From positions 971,328 through 1,035,327 of the forward strand of contig NZ_RBVZ01000001.1 in the NCBI RefSeq assembly GCF_004000435.1: DNA of 64,000 bases. The letters are read 5' to 3'. Numbering within the stretch: position 1 is the stretch's first letter; every line of letters starts with the position of its first letter. Positions 42,733-52,192 of the stretch are shown one piece after another. A model generated the notes under the pieces. It was not told where the DNA came from. It made no database searches and saw nothing but the letters and a program-made list of their open reading frames with translations. The translations under genes were made by a program, and so were the position numbers. This DNA comes from Alexandriicola marinus. Its GTDB lineage: Bacteria; Pseudomonadota; Alphaproteobacteria; Rhodobacterales; Rhodobacteraceae.

Positions 42733-44103
42733 TCAGCCCGCCTTGGCGGTCTCCAGACAGGCGCGGCGGTCGGTCAGTTCCTCGGCCACGAGGAAGGCCA
42801 GTTCCAGAGCCTGGCTCGCGTTCAGACGCGGATCGCAGGCGGTGTGATACCGGTCGGACAAATCCTCGTCTGTCAGGGCGCGCACGCCGCCGGTGCATTC
42901 GGTGACGTCAGATCCGGTCATCTCGAAATGCACACCGCCGGGGATCGAGCCTTCGGCATTGTGGACGGCGAAGAATTCCTTCACCTCGCGAAGGACGCTG
43001 TCGAAGGGGCGCGTCTTGTAGCCGGTCGACGACTTGATCGTGTTGCCGTGCATCGGGTCGCAGGACCACACGACATTTGCGCCCTCTTCCTGAACCGCCT
43101 TGACGAGGCGCGGCAGATGTTCGCCCACGGAGCCCGCGCCGAAGCGCGCGATCAGCGTCAGGCGCCCGGCTTCGTTGTTGGGATTGAGCGTGGCCATCAG
43201 CGACTTCAGGTGCCCGGTCGTCATGGACGGGCCGCATTTGAGCCCGATCGGGTTCTGCACACCGCGGCAGAATTCCACATGGGCGCCATCGGGCTGGCGG
43301 GTCCGGTCGCCGATCCAGATCATGTGACCCGATCCCGCGACCCATTTGCCCGTAGTGCTGTCGACGCGGGTCAGCGCCTCTTCGTATTCCAGAAGCAGCG
43401 CCTCGTGGCTGGTGTAGAAATCCACCGATTCCATCGCATGGCTCTGCTCCGACTTGATGCCCGCCGCCGACAGGAAGTCGAGCGTGTCGGAAATCCGGTT
43501 CGCCATCTCGCGATAGCGTTCGGCCTCGGGCGCGTCGGTAAAGCCGAGCGTCCAGGCGTGAACCTTGTGGACATCGGCGAACCCGCCTGTCGAGAAGGCG
43601 CGCAGCAGGTTCAGCGTGGCGGCCGATTGCAGATAGGCCTGCAACATCCGCTCGGGGTCCGGAATCCGGGCCTCGGGCGTAAAATCGAGCGCGTTGATGA
43701 TATCTCCGCGGTATGACGGAAGCTCCGTGCCGCCGACCGTCTCTGTCGGGGCCGAGCGCGGCTTGGCGAACTGACCGGCCATGCGGCCGACCTTCACCAC
43801 CGGCACTTTCGCGGCATAGGTCAGGACCATCGCCATCTGCAGCATGACCTTGAACGTGTCGCGAATCCCGTCTGCCGTGAATTCGGCAAAGCTCTCGGCG
43901 CAATCGCCGCCCTGAAGCAGGAACGCGTCGCCGCGCGACACCGCGGCCAGCTCGTTGCGCAGACGGCGCGCTTCTCCGGCGAAGATGAGCGGCGGATAGG
44001 ATGCGATCCGAGCCTCGACTTCCCGCAGTTTCGCTTCGTCGGTATAGTCCGGCATCTGAACCCTGGGCTTTTGGCGCCAGTCGGATTTGTGCCACTCGGT
44101 CAT
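42733..44103 (-). CDS. Class II DAHP synthase
   Basis: A 456-residue 3-deoxy-D-arabino-heptulosonate 7-phosphate synthase of the plant-like class II. It joins phosphoenolpyruvate and erythrose 4-phosphate as the first step of aromatic amino acid synthesis. Marks are [42 protein letters not shown] and [20 protein letters not shown]. The ATG at 44101-44103 has GGAG eight bases upstream; the ORF to 44193 is not supported. A good promoter lies at 44159-44187 and a terminator follows. Confidence 0.96.
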   Translation of the reverse strand: MTEWHKSDWRQKPRVQMPDYTDEAKLREVEARIASYPPLIFAGEARRLRNELAAVSRGDAFLLQGGDCAESFAEFTADGIRDTFKVMLQMAMVLTYAAKVPVVKVGRMAGQFAKPRSAPTETVGGTELPSYRGDIINALDFTPEARIPDPERMLQAYLQSAATLNLLRAFSTGGFADVHKVHAWTLGFTDAPEAERYREMANRISDTLDFLSAAGIKSEQSHAMESVDFYTSHEALLLEYEEALTRVDSTTGKWVAGSGHMIWIGDRTRQPDGAHVEFCRGVQNPIGLKCGPSMTTGHLKSLMATLNPNNEAGRLTLIARFGAGSVGEHLPRLVKAVQEEGANVVWSCDPMHGNTIKSSTGYKTRPFDSVLREVKEFFAVHNAEGSIPGGVHFEMTGSDVTECTGGVRALTDEDLSDRYHTACDPRLNASQALELAFLVAEELTDRRACLETAKAG

Positions 44104-44158
44104 ATCTACAGCTCCGTTCGCAGTTATCCCGCCGATCCGTTCGACAGGAACAGGCCGG

Positions 44159-44187
44159 CTTATAGCGAGACAAACTGCGGTGGCCAA
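44159..44187 (-). promoter_or_regulatory. Promoter of the DAHP synthase gene
   Basis: On the minus strand TTGGCC (44182-44187) and TATAAG (44159-44164) are 17 bases apart, predicting a start near 44152 and a ~49-base leader. The elements match the housekeeping consensus at four and five of six positions. Confidence 0.55.
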
Positions 44188-44200
44188 CGCCAAATGCCGT

Positions 44201-44219
44201 GCAAATCAGGCCGATTTGC
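44201..44219. promoter_or_regulatory. GCAAATC/GATTTGC dyad in the divergent promoter region
   Basis: GCAAATC (44201-44207) and GATTTGC (44213-44219) form a perfect seven-base inverted repeat with a five-base spacer. It lies 14 bases upstream of the -35 of the DAHP synthase promoter and about 100 bases before the GlxA-type regulator, so it could serve either gene. Confidence 0.4.
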
Positions 44220-44320
44220 GGGTTTTTCAGGCAGTGCAAACGCTCTTGTCCTGTTCGGGCAAACCTGTTCACATCATTCGGATACTAAAGGAGCGTCCGG
44301 CCTGAGTCGGACGAAAGTGG

Positions 44321-45322
44321 ATGAACGCGCAATCGATCGGAAGTCAAAACCCCAATTCCGGCGATCATCGGCGTTTCGTTTTCCTGCTTCTGGATAACTT
44401 CACGCTGCTATGTTTTTCCTGCGCCGTGGAGGCGCTGCGCATCGCGAACCGGATGGCCGGCAAGGAGCTCTACTCCTGGATCGTGGCCGGCGAAGACGGG
44501 GTCTCGGCGCGCTGTTCGGCGGGGATCGAGTTCCGGCTCGAGATGGGTCTCGACGAGGTTCAGCGCGACGATACGATCATGATCTGCGGCGGCGTCGATG
44601 TTCAGAAAGCCAGCAGCAAGCGCATTCTCAACTGGGTGCGGCGCGAGGCGCGGCGCGGTGTGACGTTGGCCGGGCTGTGCACCGCAGGCTACACCATGGC
44701 CAAGGCGGGACTTCTGGACGGCAAACGCGCGACGATCCACTGGGAGAACCAGGACAGCTTCATCGAGGAATTCGACGAGGTGGAATTGACGAAATCCGTC
44801 TTCGTGGTCGATGGCAACCGGATCACCACAGCGGGCGGCACCTCATCGATCGACCTGATGCTCAAGATCATTGCCGACGATCATGGCGAATTGCTGGCCA
44901 ATGCCGTTGCGGATCAGCTGATCTATACCCAGATCCGAACCGATCAGGACACCCAGCGCCTGTCGATCCCGACGCGCATCGGCGTGCGCCATCCCAAGCT
45001 GAGCCAGGTGATCCAGATGATGGAGCGCAACATCGAGGAGCCGATCAGCCCCTCGATCCTGGCCAAGGACGTTGGGATGTCGACCCGGCAGCTGGAACGG
45101 CTGTTCCGCCGCTATCTGAACCGCAGCCCCAAGAGGTATTACATGGAGTTGCGGCTGTCGAAGGCCCGCAACCTGCTGATGCAGACGGATATGAGCGTGA
45201 TCAACGTGGCGCTGGCCTGCGGTTTCGCGAGCCCGTCGCATTTCTCGAAATGCTATCGCGCCCATTACGATACGACACCCTATCGCGAACGCGGCAGCCA
45301 CGCGGCGCGGTTGTCGGTCTGA
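44321..45322 (+). CDS. GlxA-family (DJ-1/PfpI + AraC) regulator
   Basis: A 333-residue regulator. Residues ~18-185 form a class I glutamine amidotransferase-like fold, with LLLDNFTLLCFSCAVEALRI and LAGLCTAGYTMAKAGLLDG; residues ~225-325 carry the AraC double HTH (ILAKDVGMSTRQLERLFRRY then VALACGFASPSHFSKCYRAH). The group includes GbdR and CdhR, activators of betaine and carnitine breakdown, and it resembles GbdR. It is divergent from the DAHP synthase and four bases before an unknown gene. Confidence 0.88.
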   Translation: MNAQSIGSQNPNSGDHRRFVFLLLDNFTLLCFSCAVEALRIANRMAGKELYSWIVAGEDGVSARCSAGIEFRLEMGLDEVQRDDTIMICGGVDVQKASSKRILNWVRREARRGVTLAGLCTAGYTMAKAGLLDGKRATIHWENQDSFIEEFDEVELTKSVFVVDGNRITTAGGTSSIDLMLKIIADDHGELLANAVADQLIYTQIRTDQDTQRLSIPTRIGVRHPKLSQVIQMMERNIEEPISPSILAKDVGMSTRQLERLFRRYLNRSPKRYYMELRLSKARNLLMQTDMSVINVALACGFASPSHFSKCYRAHYDTTPYRERGSHAARLSV

Positions 45323-45326
45323 TAGC

Positions 45327-46355
45327 GTGGCCCGATCGCCCCGGCTCGCGACCGGGCTCCTGGCGGTGGCCCTTCTGGCCCTTGGCGTCGACCGGCTGGT
45401 CCTTGCGCCACTGCGGCTGGACACTGCGCTTGGTGCCCTGCCCCGCGTGACCCTGGCCGAAGCGATGGGTCCGGTCGACACCCTGGACTATATCGCCCTT
45501 CTGGATGATCGCGATGGCTGGTTCCTGATCGACGATCCATCCCGCGCGGCCCAAAGCCCCTTGGGCGGGATCGGCCTTTCGGGCGGCGCTCATGTGCCCG
45601 CCTATTGCGGGGGCGACAGGGGCCGGATTGTCTGGGGCATCAGGGATGCGCAGATCGTCGAGGAAATCGCGTTCTGCGATCCGGCCGCGCTGGATTTGGC
45701 GGCGCTGCGTGTGCAGGCCCGACCGATCCGGATGGAGCGCGATCTTCTGACCGGGCAAGAGGTTGAAATTCTGGCGGCCGAGATCGCGGCCGACCCTCTT
45801 CGCCTGCCGATCACCCTTCCGCAGGAGAGGATCGACCTGCCCTTCGAACGGATCGTGGTTCTGCCCTGGGTATGGACCGGCCCCGATGATCCGCGCGATC
45901 TGTCAGAGGTTCTGCCGATCGGCGCCCAATGGCTGGAACAGGCTCTGACCGGCCAGGATGGGGCCTTCGACATCGAGACGACGACCCAAGCCGGACCCGA
46001 GGCCCCCGTGGCGGGCGGAGGACGTGCCCCGGTGGTGCTGGTCGACGGTGATCCGGCTGTCGTGTCGGGCCTCTCTGCCCTGCTGCGGCCAGTCTATTCC
46101 GTGCGCTGCACCGAGGCGGCCTGTGCCGCGCTCGATGACCTGTCGACAGGCGACAGTCTCGACCCCTGGCGCGACAGGTCGGTGCTTGATGCCGCCTTGG
46201 CCGGTGCGGCCCCGGTTTCCTACGCAGGCGGCAGCGACAGCCTGCCTGACAGGGCGGCGCTTCTCGACGGGGCGATCTCGATCTCTCCGGCGCTGGTATT
46301 TCGCCACGCGGTCCGGATCGCCCGCCTCCTGACCGACCCGGCGCAGGAAATGTGA
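45327..46355 (+). CDS. Hypothetical signal-anchored protein, 342 residues
   Basis: I do not recognise this protein. From the GTG at 45327 an N-terminal hydrophobic helix (LATGLLAVALLALGVDRLVL) serves as signal or anchor, and the remainder appears periplasmic and alanine/aspartate-rich. Four cysteines lie at 94, 117 and in RCTEAAC, so disulfides are possible. It starts four bases after the GlxA-type regulator stop and is likely cotranscribed with it. A promoter-like AT-rich gap separates it from the liv genes. Confidence 0.65.
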   Translation: MARSPRLATGLLAVALLALGVDRLVLAPLRLDTALGALPRVTLAEAMGPVDTLDYIALLDDRDGWFLIDDPSRAAQSPLGGIGLSGGAHVPAYCGGDRGRIVWGIRDAQIVEEIAFCDPAALDLAALRVQARPIRMERDLLTGQEVEILAAEIAADPLRLPITLPQERIDLPFERIVVLPWVWTGPDDPRDLSEVLPIGAQWLEQALTGQDGAFDIETTTQAGPEAPVAGGGRAPVVLVDGDPAVVSGLSALLRPVYSVRCTEAACAALDDLSTGDSLDPWRDRSVLDAALAGAAPVSYAGGSDSLPDRAALLDGAISISPALVFRHAVRIARLLTDPAQEM

Positions 46356-46456
46356 CGCGGCGACACCCTGACCATGCGCCATGCTAAATCCTCTTTTCTT
46401 TGTGCGTTTGTCTGACTAGCTTCGTCCGAGGAAAAAAATTCAACTGGGAGTAACAA

Positions 46457-47650
46457 ATGAAGAAACTTCTCATGGCCTCCGCCGCGACCGCGATCATGGC
46501 AACCGGTGCGCTGGCCGATGCCCACAGCGAAGTGAAGATCGGGATCATCCTCGGGTTCACGGGTCCGCTTGAATCGATCACGCCCGCAATGGGTGCCGGG
46601 GCCGAACTGGCGATTGCAGAGGTGAACACTGCCGGCGGCATCATCGACGGCATGACCGTCGCCCCCGTGCGCGCTGACAGCACCTGCATTGATGCCGCCG
46701 CCGCCACCGCCGCGGCCGAGCGTCTGATCTCGTCGGAAGGCATCGCCGCGATCATGGGCGCCGATTGCTCGGGTGTGACCGGTGCGATCCTTCAGAACGT
46801 GGCCCGTCCGAACGGCATGGTCATGATCTCGCCCTCCGCCACCAGCCCGGCGCTGTCGACCGCCGAGGACGATGGCCTGTTCTTCCGCACCGCCCCCTCT
46901 GACGCGCGTCAGGGCGTCGTGATGACCGAAGTCCTGATGGATCGCGGCATCACCGAAGTGGCGCTGACCTATACCAACAACGACTATGGCAAGGGTCTGG
47001 CCGACAGCTTCGAAGCTGCCTTCACCGAAGCCGGCGGCACGGTCACGATCAACGCCGCCCACGAAGACGGCAAGGCGGATTACTCGGCTGAAGTCGCGTC
47101 GCTGGCCTCCGCCGGTGGCGAGGTCCTCGTCGTGGCGGGCTACACCGACCAGGGCGGCAAGGGCATCATCCAGGCCAGCCTCGATTCGGGGGCCTTCGAC
47201 ACCTTCGTCTTGCCCGACGGCATGGTCGGACAGCAGCTGGTCGACGACATCGGCGCCGATCTGAACGGCTCGTTCGGTCAGTTCCCGGGCACCGACAGCC
47301 AGGGTGCCGAGATCTTCCAGGGCATGGCCGCCGAGGCGGGCTTTGAAGGCACCTCCGCCTTCGCACCGGAAAGCTATGACGCCGCCGCGCTGATCATGAT
47401 GGCGATGCACGCCGCCGGATCGACCGCATCGGCCGATTTCGCACCGCTGATCATGGATATCGCGAACGCGCCGGGCGAGGAAATCTTCCCGGGCGAGCTT
47501 GCCAAGGCACTCGAGCTTCTCGCAGCCGGTACCGACATCGACTACGTCGGAGCAACCGCGGTCGAACTGATCGGCCCCGGCGAAAGCGCGGGCAACTACC
47601 GCGAGATCGAGATCCAGGACGGCGCCATCGAGACTGTGCGCTTCCGTTAA
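46457..47650 (+). CDS. Branched-chain amino acid-type ABC binding protein
   Basis: A 397-residue periplasmic binding protein of the LivJ/Peripla_BP_6 type. The signal peptide MKKLLMASAATAIMATGALA is followed by VKIGIILGFTGPLESITPAM and an AAERLISSEGIAAIMGADCS region around the ligand. It is the first gene of a five-component transporter. GGGAG lies upstream of the ATG. Members of the group bind leucine, other amino acids, amides or urea, so the exact ligand is open. Confidence 0.93.
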   Translation: MKKLLMASAATAIMATGALADAHSEVKIGIILGFTGPLESITPAMGAGAELAIAEVNTAGGIIDGMTVAPVRADSTCIDAAAATAAAERLISSEGIAAIMGADCSGVTGAILQNVARPNGMVMISPSATSPALSTAEDDGLFFRTAPSDARQGVVMTEVLMDRGITEVALTYTNNDYGKGLADSFEAAFTEAGGTVTINAAHEDGKADYSAEVASLASAGGEVLVVAGYTDQGGKGIIQASLDSGAFDTFVLPDGMVGQQLVDDIGADLNGSFGQFPGTDSQGAEIFQGMAAEAGFEGTSAFAPESYDAAALIMMAMHAAGSTASADFAPLIMDIANAPGEEIFPGELAKALELLAAGTDIDYVGATAVELIGPGESAGNYREIEIQDGAIETVRFR

Positions 47651-47676
47651 GGTCTAAGATGCGGCCGGGCCTGCGT

Positions 47677-47729
47677 GGTCCGGTCGCTTCCGACGCCGGA
47701 CCGGGGACCGCGCGCCAGTTTGCGCGGTC
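47677..47729 (+). terminator. Two hairpins between binding protein and ATPase genes
   Basis: GGTCCGG (47677-47683) pairs with CCGGACC (47696-47702), and GACCGCGC (47706-47713) pairs with GCGCGGTC (47722-47729), the latter followed by TCTTT. They probably attenuate or protect, so that more binding protein than ATPase is made. Confidence 0.6.
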
Positions 47730-47752
47730 TCTTTCCATACGGGGAGATCGCC

Positions 47753-48532
47753 ATGATCGCCGTCGAGAATCTACACAAGCACTTTGGCGGCTTTCATGCC
47801 GTTGACGGGGCCACGCTCGAAATCGCCGAGGGCTCCATCACGGGGCTGATCGGCCCGAACGGCGCCGGCAAGACGACGCTGTTCAACGTCGTGGCGGGCC
47901 ACCTGCCGCCGACCTCGGGCAAGGTCATGCTGGCAGGCGAAGACATCACCGGGATGGCGCCGCACGATCTGTTCCACAAGGGCCTGCTGCGCACCTTTCA
48001 GATTGCGCATGAATTTTCGTCGATGACGGCGCGGGAAAACCTGATGATGGTGCCCGGCGGCCAATCGGGCGAAGGGCTCTGGACCGCGTGGTTCGGTCGG
48101 GGCCGGATCGAACGCGAAGAGGCCGAGCTGCGCCGCAAGGCTGATGAAGTCCTTGACTTCCTGACGATTTCTCATCTTGCCGACGAAAAGGCCGGGAACC
48201 TGTCGGGCGGCCAGAAAAAGCTTCTGGAACTTGGCCGCACGATGATGGTGGAAGCCAAGATCGTCTTTCTTGACGAGGTGGGCGCGGGCGTGAACCGCAC
48301 GCTTCTCAACACGATCGGCGATGCGATCATCCGGCTGAATAAGGAACGGGGCTATACGTTCTGCGTCATCGAGCATGACATGGATTTCATCCAGCGGCTG
48401 TGCGATCCGGTGATCGTGATGGCCGAGGGCAAGGTGCTGGCCGAAGGATCGGCCGACCAGATCATGAAAAACGAGGCGGTGATCGAGGCCTATCTCGGCA
48501 CGGGGCTCAAGAACAAGGCGCAGGCGGGCTGA
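47753..48532 (+). CDS. livG: Branched-chain amino acid-type ABC ATPase (LivG)
   Basis: A 259-residue ABC ATPase: Walker [10 protein letters not shown] (34-42), signature [14 protein letters not shown], Walker [12 protein letters not shown]. The long C-terminal tail ending [11 protein letters not shown] is LivG-like. The ATG at 47753 follows GGGGAG; the longer ORF to 47675 runs through the upstream hairpins. It powers import together with LivF. Confidence 0.93.
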   Translation: MIAVENLHKHFGGFHAVDGATLEIAEGSITGLIGPNGAGKTTLFNVVAGHLPPTSGKVMLAGEDITGMAPHDLFHKGLLRTFQIAHEFSSMTARENLMMVPGGQSGEGLWTAWFGRGRIEREEAELRRKADEVLDFLTISHLADEKAGNLSGGQKKLLELGRTMMVEAKIVFLDEVGAGVNRTLLNTIGDAIIRLNKERGYTFCVIEHDMDFIQRLCDPVIVMAEGKVLAEGSADQIMKNEAVIEAYLGTGLKNKAQAG

Positions 48533-48569
48533 GACTGCACGCCAATTGCCGGGGGCAAGGAAACTGACA

Positions 48570-49286
48570 ATGGCCGGAGACCCGTTCCTGATCGGCGAAA
48601 ACATGACCGGCGGCTATGGCCGCGGAGCCGATATCCTGCACGATTGCACCGTTTCGGTGGAAAAGGGCCAGATCGCCGTCATCGTCGGCCCCAATGGCGC
48701 GGGCAAATCGACGGCGATGAAGGCCATCTTCGGCATGCTCGACCTGCGGAAGGGCTCGGTCCGGATCGACGGTGAGGATATCACCAGGCTGTCGCCGCAG
48801 GCCCGCGTGCCCAAGGGCATGGCCTTCGTGCCGCAGACCTCGAACATCTTCCCGTCGATGACGGTAGAGGAAAACCTCGAGATGGGCGCTTTTCTGCGCC
48901 GCGACGATATCCGCGACACGATGGATCAGGTCTATGGCCTGTTCCCGATCCTCAAGGACAAGCGCCGACAGAACGCAGGCGAATTGTCCGGCGGGCAGCG
49001 CCAGCAGGTCGCCGTGGGCCGCGCGCTGATGACCCAGCCCAAGGTCCTGATGCTGGACGAGCCCACCGCCGGCGTCAGCCCTATCGTCATGGATGAACTC
49101 TTCGACCGGATCATCGAGGTCGCCCGTGCCGGCATCACCATCCTGATGGTGGAACAAAATGCCAAGCAGGCGCTTGATATCGCGGATATCGGTTATGTGC
49201 TGGTTCAGGGCAGCAATGCCCATACCGGCACCGGCAAGGAACTTCTGGAGGATCCGGTTGTGCGCCGGACCTTCCTGGGGGGATGA
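48570..49286 (+). CDS. livF: Branched-chain amino acid-type ABC ATPase (LivF)
   Basis: A 238-residue ABC ATPase with Walker A GPNGAGKST, signature LSGGQRQQVAVGRALMTQPK and Walker B VLMLDEPTAGVSP. The short C-terminus identifies LivF. AAGGAAA precedes the ATG at 48570; an in-frame start at 48546 lacks a ribosome site. It lies 37 bases after livG. Confidence 0.93.
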   Translation: MAGDPFLIGENMTGGYGRGADILHDCTVSVEKGQIAVIVGPNGAGKSTAMKAIFGMLDLRKGSVRIDGEDITRLSPQARVPKGMAFVPQTSNIFPSMTVEENLEMGAFLRRDDIRDTMDQVYGLFPILKDKRRQNAGELSGGQRQQVAVGRALMTQPKVLMLDEPTAGVSPIVMDELFDRIIEVARAGITILMVEQNAKQALDIADIGYVLVQGSNAHTGTGKELLEDPVVRRTFLGG

Positions 49287-49289
49287 GGG

Positions 49290-49805
49290 GTGCGTCCTCC
49301 TTCCGTCCAGCCGTCGCGCCGACGCCGCACAAGGCGCGCCGTGACGGGAAAGGCTCAGGGCAACGGTGCCCGCAGGTTCGTCTGGACCGCGATCCCGGTC
49401 GTCGCACTCCTCGGCGCCGGCACCTTCGGCTTCCTTCTGTTGCGGACGCCCCCATCGCTTGGCTTTGGTCCGGATGCCCTCGCGATGGAGTGCCGGTTCG
49501 ACAGCTACTGCCGGGGCGAGGATTGCGGCGGCGCCCTGCCCGCCGTCGCGCAGATCGTCATCAACACCTACCGCGGGCGCAGCGCGATGATCTGGGACAG
49601 CCCATTGGGTCAGGCCACCGTCCTGCCGGGCGAGACAGAGACGGTCTATGCCGCCCCGATCGACGAGGATATCTGGGCCGTCTTCGTCCTCTCGGCGGAG
49701 CGCGCCTTCACCTTCCGAAAGACAGAAAGGCGGATCGATGCAGCCGGATTCGAAACCGGGTCGGGCCAATGTTCCGCCCCAGCCCCTCTGCCCGAGGCCG
49801 CATGA
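49290..49805 (+). CDS. Hypothetical membrane-anchored protein within the liv operon
   Basis: A 171-residue protein starting with GTG at 49290, three bases after livF. The first 29 residues are strongly basic (RRRRTRRAV), then a single membrane helix at ~30-52 (FVWTAIPVVALLGAGTFGFL), then a periplasmic domain with four cysteines (68, 74, 79 and 161). The domain contains LPAVAQIVINTYRGRSAMIW and may be a small beta-rich fold with two disulfides. I know no family for it. It ends 18 bases before livH on the same strand. Confidence 0.7.
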   Translation: MRPPSVQPSRRRRTRRAVTGKAQGNGARRFVWTAIPVVALLGAGTFGFLLLRTPPSLGFGPDALAMECRFDSYCRGEDCGGALPAVAQIVINTYRGRSAMIWDSPLGQATVLPGETETVYAAPIDEDIWAVFVLSAERAFTFRKTERRIDAAGFETGSGQCSAPAPLPEAA

Positions 49806-49823
49806 CCAGATGAGCGAGGAATA

Positions 49824-50834
49824 ATGGATATCCTGAACGCCCTTGTGGCCTTTCTGAATTTCGTCTTCTTTCCGGCACTGGCCTATGGGGCGCAGCTGTC
49901 GCTCGGGGCGCTGGGGGTCACGCTGATCTATGGCATCCTGCGGTTCTCGAACTTCGCCCATGGCGACACGATGGCCTTCGGCACGATGGCGACGATCCTT
50001 GTGACGTGGCTGTTTCAGGCGGTGGGCATCGGGCTCGGCCCCCTTCCCACGGCGCTTTTGGCCCTGCCCTTCGGCATCGCGGCGACGGCTCTTCTGCTGT
50101 TGTTCACGGATCGGGCGGTCTATCGGTTCTACCGGGTCCAGAAGGCCAAGCCGGTGATCCTCGTGATCGTCTCGATGGGGGTGATGTTCGTGATGAACGG
50201 CGTCGTGCGCTTCATCATCGGGGTCAATGACATCAACTTCTCGGACGGCCAGAGGTTCATCATTTCTGCCCGCGATTTCAGAGAGATGACGGGCCTTGAC
50301 GAAGGTCTTGCCATTCGCACGACATCGCTGATCACGCTGGTGACGGCGGCGATCGCGGTGGCGCTTCTGTTCTGGTTCCTCAACAAGACGCGGACCGGGA
50401 AATCCATGCGCGCCTTTTCCGACAACGAGGATCTGGCGCTGTTGTCCGGCATCAACCCCGAGCGGGTCGTGGCCGTGACTTGGATCATCGTCGCAGCGCT
50501 GGCCACGACTGCGGGGGTGCTCTACGGGCTCGACAAATCGTTCAAGGCCTTCACCTATTTCCAGCTGCTTCTGCCGATCTTCGCCGCGGCCATCGTGGGC
50601 GGTCTGGGCAGCCCGCTGGGCGCCATCGCCGGCGGCTTTGTCATCGCCTTCTCCGAGGTCACGATCACCTATGCGTGGAAAAAGGTGCTGGGCTATGTCC
50701 TGCCCGAACCACTCGAACCTGACGGTCTCGTCCAGCTTCTGTCGACGGATTACAAGTTCGCCGTAAGCTTTGCGATCCTGATCGTCGTTCTTCTCTTCCG
50801 CCCGACGGGCCTGTTCCGGGGACAATCGGTATGA
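49824..50834 (+). CDS. livH: Branched-chain amino acid-type ABC permease (LivH)
   Basis: A 336-residue permease with about eight to nine membrane helices. GAQLSLGALGVTLIYGILRF, NFAHGDTMAFGTMA and FAAAIVGGLGSPLGAIAGGF are LivH features. GAGGAATA stands before the ATG. It overlaps livM by four bases (ATGA). Confidence 0.93.
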   Translation: MDILNALVAFLNFVFFPALAYGAQLSLGALGVTLIYGILRFSNFAHGDTMAFGTMATILVTWLFQAVGIGLGPLPTALLALPFGIAATALLLLFTDRAVYRFYRVQKAKPVILVIVSMGVMFVMNGVVRFIIGVNDINFSDGQRFIISARDFREMTGLDEGLAIRTTSLITLVTAAIAVALLFWFLNKTRTGKSMRAFSDNEDLALLSGINPERVVAVTWIIVAALATTAGVLYGLDKSFKAFTYFQLLLPIFAAAIVGGLGSPLGAIAGGFVIAFSEVTITYAWKKVLGYVLPEPLEPDGLVQLLSTDYKFAVSFAILIVVLLFRPTGLFRGQSV

Positions 50835-52135
50835 CGGATACGAACCGCAACATCCTTTACTTCGCGCTGATGGCCGTTCTGATCGTCGGCACGGGGATGA
50901 CGCAGGGCTGGAACGTGGCCCTGACGCTTTTGAACATGGGCGTGATCTCGGCGATCCTCGCCATCGGGGTGAACCTGCAATGGGGCTTTGCGGGCCTCTT
51001 CAACATCGGGGTCATGGGCTTTGTCGCGCTGGGAGGTCTCGGCGCCGTTCTGGTTTCGATGCCGCCCACCGAGGGCGCATGGAGCGCGGGGGGCTTTCGC
51101 ATCGTCGGAGCCCTGATCCTCGGGGCCGCGACGATCGTGGCCGCGGTGATCGCACAGCGCCGGATGGCGAAGGGCCGGGCACGCACGCTGGCGACGCTGG
51201 CGATCCTGATCGTGGGGTTCTTCGTGTTCCGCGCGGTGTTCGATCCGGGCGTCGAGGCGGTCGAGGCGATCAACCCCGCCGGCACCGGATATCTGGGCGG
51301 AATGAACCTGCCTGTCCTGATCGCGTGGCCCGTGGGCGGACTTCTGGCCGCGGGTGCGGCCTGGGTGATTGGCAAGACGGCGCTGGGTCTGCGCTCGGAT
51401 TATCTGGCGATCGCGACGCTCGGGATCGCAGAGATCGTGATCGCGGTTCTCAAGAACGAGGACTGGCTGAGCCGGGGCGTCAAGAACGTGATCGGCATCC
51501 CGCGCCCGGTGCCCTATGAAATCGATCTGCAACAGGATCCGGGCTTTGTCGATCGGGCGACGGGGCTGGGCCTCGATCCGGTGACGGCCTCGACGATCTA
51601 CGTGAAGTTCGCCTATCTCATCCTCTTCGTGATCGTCCTGCTGATCGTTCTGTGGCTGGCACAGCGGGCGCTCAATTCGCCATGGGGCCGGATGATGCGC
51701 GCGATCCGCGACAATGAAACCGCGGCCGAAGCCATGGGCAAGGACGTCAAGGGCCGGCATCTGCAGATCTTCATCCTCGGCTCGGCGATCTGCGGCGTCG
51801 CGGGCGCGATGATGACCACGCTCGACAGCCAGTTGACGCCGACCTCCTACCAGCCGCTGCGCTTTACCTTCCTTGTCTGGGTGATGGTGATCGTCGGCGG
51901 ATCGGGCAACAATTTCGGCGCCGTTCTGGGCGGTTTGCTGATCTGGTGGCTCTGGGTCATGGTAGAGCCCATCGGCCTTGGCCTGATGGAGCTGATCACG
52001 GCCGGGATGCCCGATGGCAGCGCCCTGAAGGACCACCTGATCGCCAGTGCCGCGCAAATGCGGCTGCTGACGATGGGGCTGATCCTGCTTCTGGTCCTGC
52101 GGTTCAGTCCAAGGGGCCTGATCCCCGAGAAGTAA
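50831..52135 (+). CDS. livM: Branched-chain amino acid-type ABC permease (LivM)
   Basis: A 434-residue permease with about ten membrane helices: LNMGVISAILAIGVNLQWGF, IATLGIAEIVIAVLKNEDWL and the conserved WGRMMRAIRDNETAAEAMGK loop that contacts the ATPase. The RFTFLVWVMVIVGGSGNNFG segment is also typical. It ends the operon and a strong terminator follows. Confidence 0.93.
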   Translation: MTDTNRNILYFALMAVLIVGTGMTQGWNVALTLLNMGVISAILAIGVNLQWGFAGLFNIGVMGFVALGGLGAVLVSMPPTEGAWSAGGFRIVGALILGAATIVAAVIAQRRMAKGRARTLATLAILIVGFFVFRAVFDPGVEAVEAINPAGTGYLGGMNLPVLIAWPVGGLLAAGAAWVIGKTALGLRSDYLAIATLGIAEIVIAVLKNEDWLSRGVKNVIGIPRPVPYEIDLQQDPGFVDRATGLGLDPVTASTIYVKFAYLILFVIVLLIVLWLAQRALNSPWGRMMRAIRDNETAAEAMGKDVKGRHLQIFILGSAICGVAGAMMTTLDSQLTPTSYQPLRFTFLVWVMVIVGGSGNNFGAVLGGLLIWWLWVMVEPIGLGLMELITAGMPDGSALKDHLIASAAQMRLLTMGLILLLVLRFSPRGLIPEK

Positions 52136-52140
52136 CAAGA

Positions 52141-52164
52141 AAAGGGGGGCTTCTGCCCCCCTTT
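52141..52164 (+). terminator. liv operon terminator
   Basis: AAAGGGGGGC (52141-52150) pairs with GCCCCCCTTT (52155-52164) around TTCT, six bases after livM. It can also serve the convergent dehydrogenase gene. Confidence 0.88.
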
Positions 52165-52192
52165 CGCTCTCCGGTTTCGATGGACCGGCGTC

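Noticed and set aside
48507-50825. 772-codon open frame on the minus strand across livF, the unknown gene and livH
   Set aside because: It is antisense to genes with clear motifs; its translation is rich in H, R, D and Q, typical of shadow frames in GC-rich DNA.
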